Positions 32,535 to 41,804 of a DNA stretch of 64,000 nucleotides are shown here, piece by piece. This DNA is from Isoetes taiwanensis (lineage: Eukaryota > Streptophyta > Lycopodiopsida > Isoetales > Isoetaceae): contig JAJEKV010000053.1 of NCBI GenBank assembly GCA_021234155.1, positions 5,490,488 through 5,554,487 of the forward strand, in the 5' to 3' direction. Below the pieces are notes generated by a model, which saw only the letters and a list, made by a program, of their open reading frames with translations, was not told the DNA's origin and ran no database searches. Numbering within the stretch: position 1 is the stretch's first letter; the number at the start of each line of letters is the position of its first letter. A program made the translations under genes and the position numbers.

Positions 32535-33701
32535 TTACTCTTTTGTGGGTGAAGTCGCCGTTTCTCCAATCCTGGATGTCCTATCTTCTTCTTCAGCTCT
32601 GATAAAACTTGGGTCAGTTTGTTCAGAAAGAACAGAAGTATTCTGTATACCTGGTTCCTGTGGATTTACCTCAAGAATTTTCTCCTCTTCTGATAAGGCC
32701 TTTGCCAACTTCTCCTGAGTCTGTGGATCCATGATTGGTGGCGACTTTGGTGGTGGACTTCGTGACTCAGTTTCACTTTCTTCTGAAGCGGCCTCCTCAT
32801 CAGAGACAGTTTCTTCTGAAGTGCCATTCCCTGCATCCTCCTCCTCAGACTCTTGCTCTGCCTCCTTCTTCTTTCTCTCCCTCTTTGCATTGTTTTGACC
32901 TTGCCGATTCTCCCTCTGTGCTTGCTTCCCTTGATATGTCAGATGATGCTTCTCCACATCAGGATAATACAGCTCCAAAAACTCTTTCTGCTGCTCAGTG
33001 GCCACCCAGCTTTGAACTTTTTTGCCATTGGCTAGAGCTTCACGCCCAACCCTACCATTGACAAAGTAGTCACAGACTAAGCCCCCCTTGGGCACTAATG
33101 TATCCACGAGGTAGAAAGCCAAGTTCGAGCTTAGTCTGTACTTGTTCACTGCACCTCCCTTCAGGCCAACCTGTTTGTACTCTAATTCCTTCTCACATTC
33201 CTCAGTGGTTAGGTTAAGGGTAAGCTCATCGGTCCAGAGGTAATTATCCAAGTTCTCCTTCTCTGTAAATCTGAGTATCGGCTCAGGAAGCTTTTGGGGA
33301 CCATACTTGTGTGCCTCGTAAACTGCGTTTGCTACTTTATTTATGATCACATAAGTGATCATTGTTATGCCATGAGTGACATAACTGTTCTTAGCAGGTG
33401 TCCTATCTACCAGCACCCCGTGGCACACACTCATATTGGCCTCTATCTGAGTGGTGGCCTGCAAGATCTTTGGATATTCCTCTGTAGGTTCAGACAGGAA
33501 TATAAGTGTGATGTACTCTTGGGTGGTCTGCTTGAGACAATTTGAGAGCATAGAGATGCAGTAGTCTATATCCTGAGGGTATGTTCGACAGTTCACCACA
33601 AACAATGAAGCTGTCTTTGGAATAGTCTGGGTGGCAACAACCAGAGAACCCTGACAAGACTTCACCATGTAGGTTTCTGATACAGTCTCAGGAATGTCCA
33701 A
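32535..33701 (-). CDS. DNA amino-methyltransferase-like segment with acidic tail
   Basis: This 388-codon frame is the middle of the decayed chain. Residues 20-120 look like the N-terminal half of a beta-class amino-methyltransferase fold (ASLFVVNCRTYPQDIDYCIS), but the DPPY/DPPW catalytic motif is replaced by NCRTYP. Residues 183-250 resemble the SAM-binding half: AFYLVDTLVPKGGLVCDYFV, then NGRVGREALANGKKVQSWVA, compare the family's hydrophobic-D-P-F-x-G-x-G...A-x-x-x-G-R. The key Asp is kept (D211), but the Pro is Tyr. From about residue 260 the chain is charged, low-complexity sequence (KRERKKKEAEQESEEEDAG). Loss of motif IV suggests it would be catalytically dead even if expressed. The family call is by eye. 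Confidence 0.42.
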   Translation of the reverse strand: MDIPETVSETYMVKSCQGSLVVATQTIPKTASLFVVNCRTYPQDIDYCISMLSNCLKQTTQEYITLIFLSEPTEEYPKILQATTQIEANMSVCHGVLVDRTPAKNSYVTHGITMITYVIINKVANAVYEAHKYGPQKLPEPILRFTEKENLDNYLWTDELTLNLTTEECEKELEYKQVGLKGGAVNKYRLSSNLAFYLVDTLVPKGGLVCDYFVNGRVGREALANGKKVQSWVATEQQKEFLELYYPDVEKHHLTYQGKQAQRENRQGQNNAKRERKKKEAEQESEEEDAGNGTSEETVSDEEAASEESETESRSPPPKSPPIMDPQTQEKLAKALSEEEKILEVNPQEPGIQNTSVLSEQTDPSFIRAEEEDRTSRIGETATSPTKE

Positions 33702-34516
33702 GTTCCCACTGACCAGCTCAGCTCCACACAGATCTTTGATGGTAGATGGACTGGTTTTTCCTTGTTCCTGGATTTATATGCTTGAATAAATCCAGGCGTC
33801 CACTTCGAGTACCTGAGTAGGTCTTCATCTGTTATTTTCATCATGTCCAAGATACCTTGCTCAGATAGGTTTTGTATTCCAGACATCTCAAAGAGCTCCT
33901 TTGAGATGGCCTCCCACATGACACGGAGGTCTTTCATGGACTTGCAGGCTTCTGGAAAGGATGGTACCTCTTTGATTTTTGAAACCTTCTTCACAAAGAC
34001 TTGTCCATCTATAACAGACTAGAGCACCTTGAGAATTTCTTCTTCCCTTAACCCCTGTACACTCCTCAAGTCTGTAACTGTAAAATCTTCAAGGGATCAT
34101 TTCTCAGGTTTCCCTGCTTTTCCTACAAGCTCTCCTGCTGTCCACTTGTTCCACACCTCATTTCATTTGTCCCACACATGATCAGGACTGAACACTATGT
34201 GGTAAGAATCTGAGGGGCCTTCCTTGGACTTCTTCTTCTTGGTGCCAGTTTCCTCTTCCTCCTCGCAACATCCTTCTTCTTTTGTATGATGACCTTGCTG
34301 ATCATCTTAATCATTTCCTCGTAAGAGTTGTCTTTCTTCTCCCCCTGCTTCTTTCTTTTTGAAATTGGACGGCCAAGCTCAATCCATTGATTTCTAGCTT
34401 GCCTCAATTGCATGGGATATGATCTGAAATAAGAATATAAAACCATAAGTTAGTACCATATAGATCTCCATTTTGCGGTAGCATGAGTATGCCAAAGAGA
34501 GAAAGTAAAAAGCTTA

Positions 34517-34574
34517 TACGCGCTACGTGCGAGACTACAGTTGGTCTGCAGTCTCGCGCTACGCGCGAACTGCA
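34517..34574. repeat. Paired GC-rich hairpins in ParB-side intron
   Basis: Two cores lie here: ACGCGCTACGTGCGA (34518-34532) and TCGCGCTACGCGCGA (34554-34568). The second sits in a longer hairpin with CTGCAGT/ACTGCAG outer arms (34547-34574). The two cores are also inverted to each other through GCGAGACTACAG and CTGCAGTCTCGC. They lie at the donor side of the intron between 34446 and about 34570. Confidence 0.85.
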
Positions 34575-35524
34575 GAATAAAACAGGTTGTTTTGTACCAC
34601 CCTTGTAGTTGTGCTCAAGTCTGCACTTATTGTAGTCAGTGCAAGTTGAGGCGTGTAATGACTAAAGATTCGACATTGCCTGTAACTGAAGTGCTCCCTG
34701 TACTCCTTGGCACCTATCTTATCCATTTTCTCTATAAGCGCCTTCGCTGCCTCAACTGAGTGCTGCCTGTCAATGACAATGTAGCGCACCGTGTCGCTCT
34801 TCCTTAGGTCATCCCATGTCTTCCATGGGTATGGCTTGTCATTGACTGAGTCCCATGGTAAAACATCAGCTGGATTTGGTACTGTAGTGGGATATTCAAC
34901 CATGGACTTCTGTATCCTCAGGGCATGTTTGGGATCAAAGATCCTAGATATAAAAGATGCTCTAGGAGATCTTATCAGCTTGTCAATAGCTATCCTTTTT
35001 GTTACATCCAAACCAAGTGGATACCATTGCTTGAATTTCATAAGCTTGTCTACAGCATCAACCCTGGATTTCTTTTCAATATCTGTCTCCTTCATTGGCT
35101 TTGGCAAAGATACTAGGGGCAAAGTTTCTGACTCAAATGCATCGCCACTACCACTAAAACTACTTGAAGATGGTTTCTTCTGCAAACTTCGTCGAACTGC
35201 AGATATTCCTTCACATACAAAACGAACTGTATGATGTGAGCCTTCAATGGGCCAGCCATACTTAACATCGTCTGCTGTCTTATCTGGCCTGAATCCATCT
35301 ATACCTGCATTGTATTTGAAAATGCTGAGATTCTTCTTTACGGTCTTCTTTATTATGAAGACACAGATGTGGTCATCAAGCTCCTCGCATGAAAGGATCA
35401 ACCCTACTTTTTTGAAGGCCGCGTCTTTGTTCTCTCTTGAATGCAGGACCACGTCATACTTTGAGCCTGCCCTGCTCACAGTAATATACCATTCAGACCC
35501 CTCACCTAAAACTGTCTCTGGCAA
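34559..35524 (-). CDS. ParB/sulfiredoxin-like domain segment
   Basis: This 321-codon open frame is the 5' part of the decayed chain. The N-terminal ~180 residues have no family I recognise (GSEWYITVSRAGSKYDVVLH). The middle part has RASFISRIFDPKHALRIQKS. Near residues 247-290 is VRYIVIDRQHSVEAAKALIE, then YREHFSYRQCRIFSHYTPQ. This matches the ParB-like pattern in which D-G-Q-H precedes an alpha helix; here Gly is Arg (IDRQH). ParB-type domains bind DNA or act as nucleases or CTPases, and in bacteria are often fused to DNA methyltransferases. The real exon extends upstream to about 35681 but has stops there. It ends near 34570, close to hairpins in the next intron. Confidence 0.5.
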   Translation of the reverse strand: MPETVLGEGSEWYITVSRAGSKYDVVLHSRENKDAAFKKVGLILSCEELDDHICVFIIKKTVKKNLSIFKYNAGIDGFRPDKTADDVKYGWPIEGSHHTVRFVCEGISAVRRSLQKKPSSSSFSGSGDAFESETLPLVSLPKPMKETDIEKKSRVDAVDKLMKFKQWYPLGLDVTKRIAIDKLIRSPRASFISRIFDPKHALRIQKSMVEYPTTVPNPADVLPWDSVNDKPYPWKTWDDLRKSDTVRYIVIDRQHSVEAAKALIEKMDKIGAKEYREHFSYRQCRIFSHYTPQLALTTISADLSTTTRVVQNNLFYSAVRA

Positions 35525-35749
35525 GTCCTGGCTTAGCTCGCATGTTATGACTCTGCCGTCATCAATTAGCTTTATACCAAGAGTTCGATCTATCTCCTCA
35601 GTCTCTTATTGTATTACCTTAGGGTCCTTCCTGGATTTCTTTGATGGTCAGAAGTTGATGTAACTAGTGCTCCCTTGGTAGCTGTAAAATAAATAATCAA
35701 GTTAGACATTGCTGAAGTATTTTTGTGTTAAGTAAGCAACTTGCAACAA

Positions 35750-36040
35750 CATCTCGTGCGTGGCGCGACAAGTCCATAAATTCTGAGAGCAATTTTTTAG
35801 GATCTGCGCATAGCGCGAGTCAAAGGATCCAGGATGGTAAGATAGATGGAATGTGACTTCTTGCGTGTAGCGCAAGAATTCATATTCCATCTCTCTTACA
35901 GTCCTCACGTAGGGTTGACCTCGACTATGACCTCGACTCGCGCTGAGTCGCGCGTAGCGCGACTCGAAGGACAAACCTAGTCTTACGCTTACTAAGAGCG
36001 ATAGAATCTGGACTTCTCGCGCTAAGCGCGAGAAATCCAT
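35750..36040. repeat. Array of five hairpins with a shared GCGC-TAN-GCGC-type core
   Basis: Five hairpins lie at about 40-80-bp spacing. 35753: CTCGTGCGTGGCGCGAC. 35805: CTGCGCATAGCGCGAG. About 35846-35893: a stem of about 20-23 bp (ATGGAATGTGACTTCTTGCG and its near-complement) around a TGTAG loop. 35945: GAGTCGCGCGTAGCGCGACTC. 36009-36039: outer arms TGGACTTCTCGCGC and GCGCGAGAAATCCA. The cores are alike, but the outer arms differ from hairpin to hairpin. A 123-codon minus-strand frame through this stretch is a by-product of the repeats. Confidence 0.8.
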
Positions 36041-36072
36041 AGACTGACAGCACTCCACAGAAGGCTTAATCA

Positions 36073-36600
36073 TAGAAACACATTAAAGAGAGTATGCTTC
36101 ATAAAAAAAGAAAATCATAGCACAAGGAAGCGTAACCCACTTCCCTGTCTCTAATGATTACAATTAAAGATTAAGATACTAAAAATTATAACCACAGAGC
36201 ATTGCAGATTCACTTAAGACTAAGCAGAAAACCCTGAACACATAATCAAACAAAGACTAAGAACCTCAACCCAGTAGCACCAACTACTGCTCATAATTTT
36301 AGACAACAATCTAAAATTATCCGTTGAGGCACCAACCTCAACCATACGGATGCAATAAAAAATATCTAAAGATTCTAATCACAATCCTTAAACATCAATT
36401 TCATACCAAACAAGAGGTAACCTGTTTGCAATTTTCTCCTCTTGGACCTCTTGTGCTGCTTTCTTTCCACCTTTACTCTTCTCGGCTTCAGAAGTTCTCG
36501 CTTCTTGCGTTGCCTTAAGATATCTTGTGTTGCTGCTAAGCCACTCAAATTTCCAACGCTTCCATCACCCACAGCTTTGCTGATAAAGACCAAAACTGAG
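36073..36600 (-). other. Leader-like segment between LTR and hairpin array
   Basis: A small basic frame (36593-36375) follows the primer-binding site on the minus strand. It reads LRQRKKRELLKPRRVKVERK and has no known domain. ATAATTTTAGA/TCTAAAATTAT words form a short inverted pair at 36293-36320. Confidence 0.3.
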
Positions 36601-37170
36601 CTCTGATACCAATTGCTATGTAGGCTCTATTCTTGTTGCAAATTTATCAACTTATTAGAAAGCAAAATACCATAGGGTACTCGATTTACCACCCAACCGG
36701 ACCAACTAAAAGAGATGCCACCAAGTCAAGCTACTCCGCAAGACTGTATAAGAACAAGCTCTTTCTAGCCACCAACCACTGGTGTTACAGGAACTCCTTC
36801 TAATGATGATCAAGCAAGAAACTAGAGAAAATACTATAGATCAAGGTTAGGCTCATCATCAACGTAGGAGCTTAGACCCCTATGAACCTTTCTGGGTATA
36901 ACATTCAAACCGTAAGGAATCTATGGACAACCATGCCCAATCTGGAAACTAGACTTCAAGGGCTTTCCAACAAGGTAAGGATCGCCGATTTCTGAGTTGT
37001 GATCTCGGAGATATCACGTCTCAAAGTTGTCCTTCTATTTATAGGTAACAACACCTTTCTTTGCCTTTTTGCTTCTAAATAAAGGTCAAGGTTTATTTTT
37101 AGCTCTCTCTCAAGACTTAGACATACTAGATGGCTTTCTTACTTGATCATATCAATAAAAATTGTTCCAT
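36601..37170 (-). mobile_element. LTR-like sequence with tRNA-Met primer-binding site
   Basis: On the minus strand ATTGGTATCAGAGCTC (around 36601-36616) is the typical copia primer-binding site. It directly follows sequence ending TACATAGCA, as expected for the 3' end of a 5' LTR. The LTR would extend to about 37170 and contains a TATA-like CTATAAATAGAAGG near 37035-37048. No second LTR or reverse transcriptase was found at lower coordinates, so this is a remnant, or its body was replaced. Confidence 0.55.
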
Positions 37171-37179
37171 GCAAGGCCA

Positions 37180-37925
37180 TTCCCCCGAGCACCATATCAC
37201 TCTTCTTCCTTTCTATGTGGTTGGAAAGAGAACCATTCTGACAATGTAATCGCTAAGAGGATAGCTTTCTCAAAATGCAATAGCAGTATTGTGATAAAGG
37301 AAAAACTTGCTAAGATCAGAGATCCAAATGAAAGACGAGAGCTTGTGATAGAAAGAAAAGCATACATGACGGCTCAAATTTCATGCAGAAGTCTATACTG
37401 GTTCTGAAGGGCATTATTATATCGTTCTCCAGATCAAGCTTTGACCATTATACATGATAAGGTGGATCAAAACAAGACCTAATTCCTCATCTAGAAAAGT
37501 TAGCAAAGTCTGTATGGAGAGTGAAGTGAACGCCTTAAGGTGAGCCTTACAGGTGCATTGATAGTATTGGTACCCTGGGGCATTTCTCATTAGACCTCTA
37601 GTTAGATGATTCCATCGTTCACATTGGCTCCTTGAATCATGCCTTAAAGACAATAGAGGATGCCGCTAAAGACAGCTAGGGCCATTTGAGAGAGGTAGAG
37701 CATCTAGAATGCAACTGGAGTGCAACCATTTTAAATACAGAGGCATTGAGGATAAAAGTATTCAATAGCACTAGAAATGATTTTGTAGCTCCTTTCAAAG
37801 GATTTATGGAGTTGAAGAAGTTACCAAAGGGGCTTTACCTACAGTTAGATAGCTGCTCAAGTCAAAACAAGAATAGATTTTTTGACGTCTTGCTCTTCAA
37901 AAGAACACCATTGTTTTGATTCGTA
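37180..37925 (+). pseudogene. DUF7869-like fragment
   Basis: Plus-strand pieces in different frames match a family widespread in lower plants and some animals and fungi, usually annotated DUF7869. They are RDPNERRELVIERKAYMTAQ (37320-37380), a QALTIIHDKVDQNKT segment (37415-37460) and LPKGLYLQLDSCSSQNKNRF (37826-37885). The last is the D-N/S-C-x-x-x-N-K-N-R signature. Stops and frame changes make it a remnant. Members look transposon-associated, but their activity is not established to my knowledge. Confidence 0.5.
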
Positions 37926-38149
37926 GCTTTGCTTTTCGATCAAATCTGAGTCTGATTTGGCTGCCATATCCAGGAATGGGTTATCTACATTTTTTTCAAA
38001 ACTTATGTATGTGTTTTTCCAAAAAAGAATATACCTTGGCAGTTTAATACACCAACCAGAAAAAAAAACCCAGTGCAGCAGCAAAGCCCATGTCGCACGG
38101 ACGCGTACAAATCGAAATGCAAGCATTTGAAAATACATGCGGATGCAAG

Positions 38150-38335
38150 CTGATGTGGTCGCATATTGATAAAATGTAGCCACTAGTACTCCGATATGGA
38201 TGCATGTTGCTTCGACGCGATATTAATAAAATGCGGCTGCCAGTACACTGATAGAGATGCATGTTGAATCGATGCGATATTAATAAAATGCAGCCGCTAG
38301 TACTCTGGCACAGGCAGATGTTGTGTCGTTGCAGA
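38150..38335. repeat. Tandem repeat, ~62-bp unit, three copies
   Basis: The unit GATATTAATAAAATGC(A/G)GC, then CAGTACTCTG or a variant, then GATGCATGTTG recurs near 38165, 38218 and 38275. The copies have diverged slightly. No coding role seen. Confidence 0.75.
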
Positions 38336-38339
38336 CGCT

Positions 38340-40019
38340 CTCTGTTATCACATAGTGTCCACATGGTATGATAATGCGATCGTAGAAGAATACTGGCAGT
38401 TGCGTGTTGCAGAGAACTCGGTCACAGAATGCGGATCAAATGTCGCATAACGTGGCTGCGTCATAAACCGGCTGTGGTGTGGAGGTCGTTTTGCAGCTGC
38501 AATATTTTCTATATAAGATTCGAGGACGTGGTTTTCATTTCGAGTCAAACTTTCTTGTTTTTTGTCGTTACCATAGCATCACTAGTTGTCCAATTAGGTT
38601 GCATGTGCCGACATAGCTTGGCTCCACTATGATTTATTCCAATGCGCCATCAAGCTTGGGCCACTTGACCATGCCAAGTTAATGGATTCGAGTCAACAGC
38701 TTCAGGATTGGCAGCACAATGCCTTACATTACCGTGAGCTACTTCGGTGATGTTCTATGGTGCGTGGGTGTCGTCTTGATGATGCTAGAAGAGCACTTGC
38801 CCTCTTATGCCCTCGCTTCCAATGGTACTCTGTATGAATGTCCAGTATTAAACAGGGGGATCGTGGAGTATATGGCAGTAAGTACTCAAACAATATAAAA
38901 GCAAGAGGAAATCCTGTAGATTAAACCTGTTTAAGATCCATTTTGAGACTAAACTTTTTTAGTGAGGGCTAGCTTGTCACCTTGGTCACAAGTTTTATAA
39001 GAGATAGTATTTGGAGGGAAGTTCGAATTTGGCATTCCAAAAGAAATGGCTCAGAACCAGTGCAAATACCATTACTGCTGAACTGCAATTGCATCTTGTT
39101 TTACATATGCTAGACCATGTAAATGAGATTCAACAGAATTAATGAATTTTGAATTCAGCCATAGGAAACCTGAATTTGCTAAATTTGAATTTAGATTATA
39201 ACAGTTAGATGTGTTCGAGGATTCAGCGAGCCTCTTTTAGATCATGAGATGAAGGAGAAGCTGATATGTCTGAAGAAGTGATGATTCCTGCTAGGGCCCT
39301 CAGAAGGTTGCTGAAAATGCCACTGGGGCATGGCATCACCTTGAAGCCAATATTCCAGAAACTAAGGGCACCTCAAGATAAACCCCATCTCAAACGAACA
39401 ACTAGAGCAAATTTGCCTGGAGCATGAGTGCCTTGGGGATCCATGCAATGAAATAATATATCCAGAAAGTCTTTTTTCTATTTGTGTGAGGCCACTTTTA
39501 TGAACCCCCAACACTGAAGCCATTGACCATGTCATTATACTTGCTAAAAGTACAAAGCTTTCACTTTTAAAAATTAGCAAACTCCTTTGAATGACCCCAT
39601 GTTACCAACATGTCCTTTGAATGGACCATATTTAAAGTTGCCCCTCTCGATGGTACCATCCCCCTCAAGAATACCACCATTATTCCATCTAAGGTCTAGG
39701 GAGCACAACCCCCTTCCCCTAAGCCACCCATCAAATCCATTTCCCCTAAATTGAAAACCACACGTCCCCCCATGTAGCCACAGCAAAGATTCACTTGAAG
39801 AACAAAAGTATTCACTGCCGATAGCGTGAATAACAAATTTTTAGTGAAGGCAAGGGCTAGATAAACAGAGGCAGTTTTGGGCCACTCCATTCCAACTATG
39901 CGGAAGACAAAATCCCACAAATTTGCTCTATGCCTAATCAGGCAACTCATGTGCCTCCTCACCATGCAGCAATAGGACCCCAAAATTCCTATGCTGAAAA
40001 ACTCTGACAGAAGTACCAA
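38340..40019. other. No gene recognised
   Basis: The longest frame is 120 codons on the minus strand (39696-40058, CCMVRRHMSCLIRHRANLWD), with no recognised motif. It runs into the left end of the pogo-like element, so it is unlikely to be a gene. Confidence 0.4.
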
Positions 40020-40823
40020 TAGGGTATGGTTGCCATGTTTCGCGCACTTAAGAGGCAAACCCTTGTAACTCCAGGTACATTTGCGCGCGCATACGTCCGC
40101 CAGGTGTTTGGGTACCTATTGAACAGGACTACAACATTGTAGAACAAAATTTCCTCAGATTCTCTAAGGTTAATAAGTTATGGCGTCGTGAGCCATGGGG
40201 GTCTAGGTTCCCCCGTCGTTATTTCAATAGCCCCATTCGCGTATACCCTTAACCTACCGTCGCCAGCCTTATGGACTCGCGATGACGCCGAGTGTGCCAG
40301 CTGACACGGCACTTAACAGAGTGTACGTCCGCCAGTCTCCCACGATCGAGGACCGATGCATCAATGAAGGCCCTCACGCCTACACCGTTTTCGCCATGCC
40401 CGAGGCCCCCTACGTCCTCATGGTTGCCAGCTATCGTGCCCTAGGGTAACGGATACCGTCCGCAAATTGGTCCACCTTCGCCGAATTTCCAGCCGTGATC
40501 CATAAACCCTTCCTAATTCTTCAATCGATTCGGCCCTAAACTGCTCGGACTGTCTCTGCTCCGGCTGCAGTGGAAGAATTTGGCTTTTAAGGCGAAGCTT
40601 TTTGGAAATCTGGTTTGCCCAGGCCGCGCCAGACCCATCATTTCCTTTGGCCTTTAAATTTGGAGTTCATTGTCGAGGTAGACAGCCAGAGTATTCTTAG
40701 TCAGCTCTCTCGAAGTGCCGCAGGTAAGCTCCGGCTTCTGTTGTCTCATTCAGCTTAACTTGGATGTTTCTGGGATAGACTAACGTGTTTTCTTGCATTA
40801 ACGTATCAGGATCAGCCGTGAAT

Positions 40824-41177
40824 ATGGATCAAGCACGCTGGACGAGCTTCCCTGGAAGTGGCCCGACCTGGGATACTGCCAGGTCCGGAAGGAGGGGGGC
40901 GCCCTCGCCTAGGAAACGACCTCGCGCGCCACAGAGTAATTATCCCAGCTCTAGCAGCTCAACAACATCAACAACTCTGATTTTTTTCACTATTCGCAAT
41001 TGCCTTGTTACACCGGCAGAGGTTACCCGTGCTGTAGGATCCTCTTTACATGTTGAGGTGTCTCCAGAAATTGTATCTCAGGTTGAAAGGGCTCGCTATG
41101 ATACTGACCTGATCCACTACCAGATTGTGGTCACTGAAGAAGATAACATCTTATTTCAGAGCCCTGTTGGTCCTTGA
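40824..41177 (+). CDS. Small unknown protein inside the pogo-like element
   Basis: The 117-residue protein begins MDQARWTSFPGSGPTWD. It has a basic, Pro- and Ser-rich N-terminal third (RSGRRGAPSPRKRPRAP) and a more compact C-terminal half (VTPAEVTRAVGSSLHVEVSP, then YDTDLIHYQIVVTEEDNIL). I recognise no domain. A 5' non-coding exon ends at 40723 (CGCAG|GTAAGC), and the coding exon starts after TATCAG at 40809, giving an 86-bp intron. Frames starting upstream of 40824 would begin in that intron. It converges on the transposase. It might be an accessory protein of the transposon or a captured gene. Confidence 0.5.
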   Translation: MDQARWTSFPGSGPTWDTARSGRRGAPSPRKRPRAPQSNYPSSSSSTTSTTLIFFTIRNCLVTPAEVTRAVGSSLHVEVSPEIVSQVERARYDTDLIHYQIVVTEEDNILFQSPVGP

Positions 41178-41804
41178 TTGCTTCCACCCATCTATGCAAT
41201 GGCACCACTGGACGACCTCGCTTCTTCTCCTCCTCTTTTTGGCTAATGTGATTGTAGAACTTCCCTCTCATGCCAATGGTGATCTAGATTGTGGCCTGCG
41301 GGTCAATATTTTTTTGTGATGGACCCAAGTGCCATCTTTTGTATCAGCCCGCGGTCTTTTTTTGGAATGAAAATGAGTTACTGACCCTTTAGTAATGAAC
41401 TTCAGTTCTGTAATGATCTTGCAAGTAATGAACTTCAGTTCAGTTTTAGTTCATTTTCAGTTAATTACATATAATATCTGTGTGTGTGTGTGCTTAGCAT
41501 GATCTGATTGCAACAGAACTTAAGAGATTAGGCTGATGCTTCCTTTTATTTGAAGACCACTGTTTGTTGTATTATATCCCAGAGATTTCATTTTAATGTT
41601 AAACAAATTTATCAAACGTAAATATACAATGCAATGAATATAGGGTTCATGTCATAGTTAATATTGTGTTGCTGCTACATGTGTCGCTACCTTAGTTGTC
41701 TATGGTCTCGTCACTGTCTTCAGATACCTGCACACTGCAACTGTTAGTATTGTATCACAAATGCCAGTTCCATTAAGCCCCTGCTGTATACTAAACGCAC
41801 CTGG

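Larger units (their letters stand above)
32048..35681 (-). pseudogene. Decayed gene: ParB-like / methyltransferase-like / HAD phosphatase chain
   Basis: On the minus strand, consecutive segments can be read as one transcript unit. A 5' exon starts near 35681 after an AG acceptor. A ParB-like segment (35650-34559) is followed by an intron. A basic segment (34446-34195) leads into a helical region (34190-33770, WEAISKELFEMSGI, then LLRYSKWTPGF). A methyltransferase-like segment (33766-32539) leads, after a ~120-bp intron, into a FCP1-like phosphatase (32418-32048). Two in-frame stops occur near 35594 and 35630. Indels break the frame near 34190 and at an A-run near 33760, and the last intron does not join in phase. 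The phosphatase is cut off at the copia junction. ParB-methyltransferase fusions are known in bacteria and phages. A plant chain ending in an FCP1-like domain is one I do not recognise. It may be a member of a mobile or multicopy fern family. Confidence 0.5.

Noticed and set aside
32735-33061. 108-codon plus-strand frame opposite the methyltransferase-like segment
   Set aside because: Shadow of the minus-strand charged tail; no motif.
32048-35681. Bacterial contamination as the source of the ParB-methyltransferase sequence
   Set aside because: Segments are separated by intron-like GT-AG stretches and embedded between plant retroelements, so it belongs to the nuclear genome.
35702-36073. 123-codon minus-strand frame
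   Set aside because: It translates the hairpin array; the recurring SRYA-type words come from the repeated core, not from protein selection.
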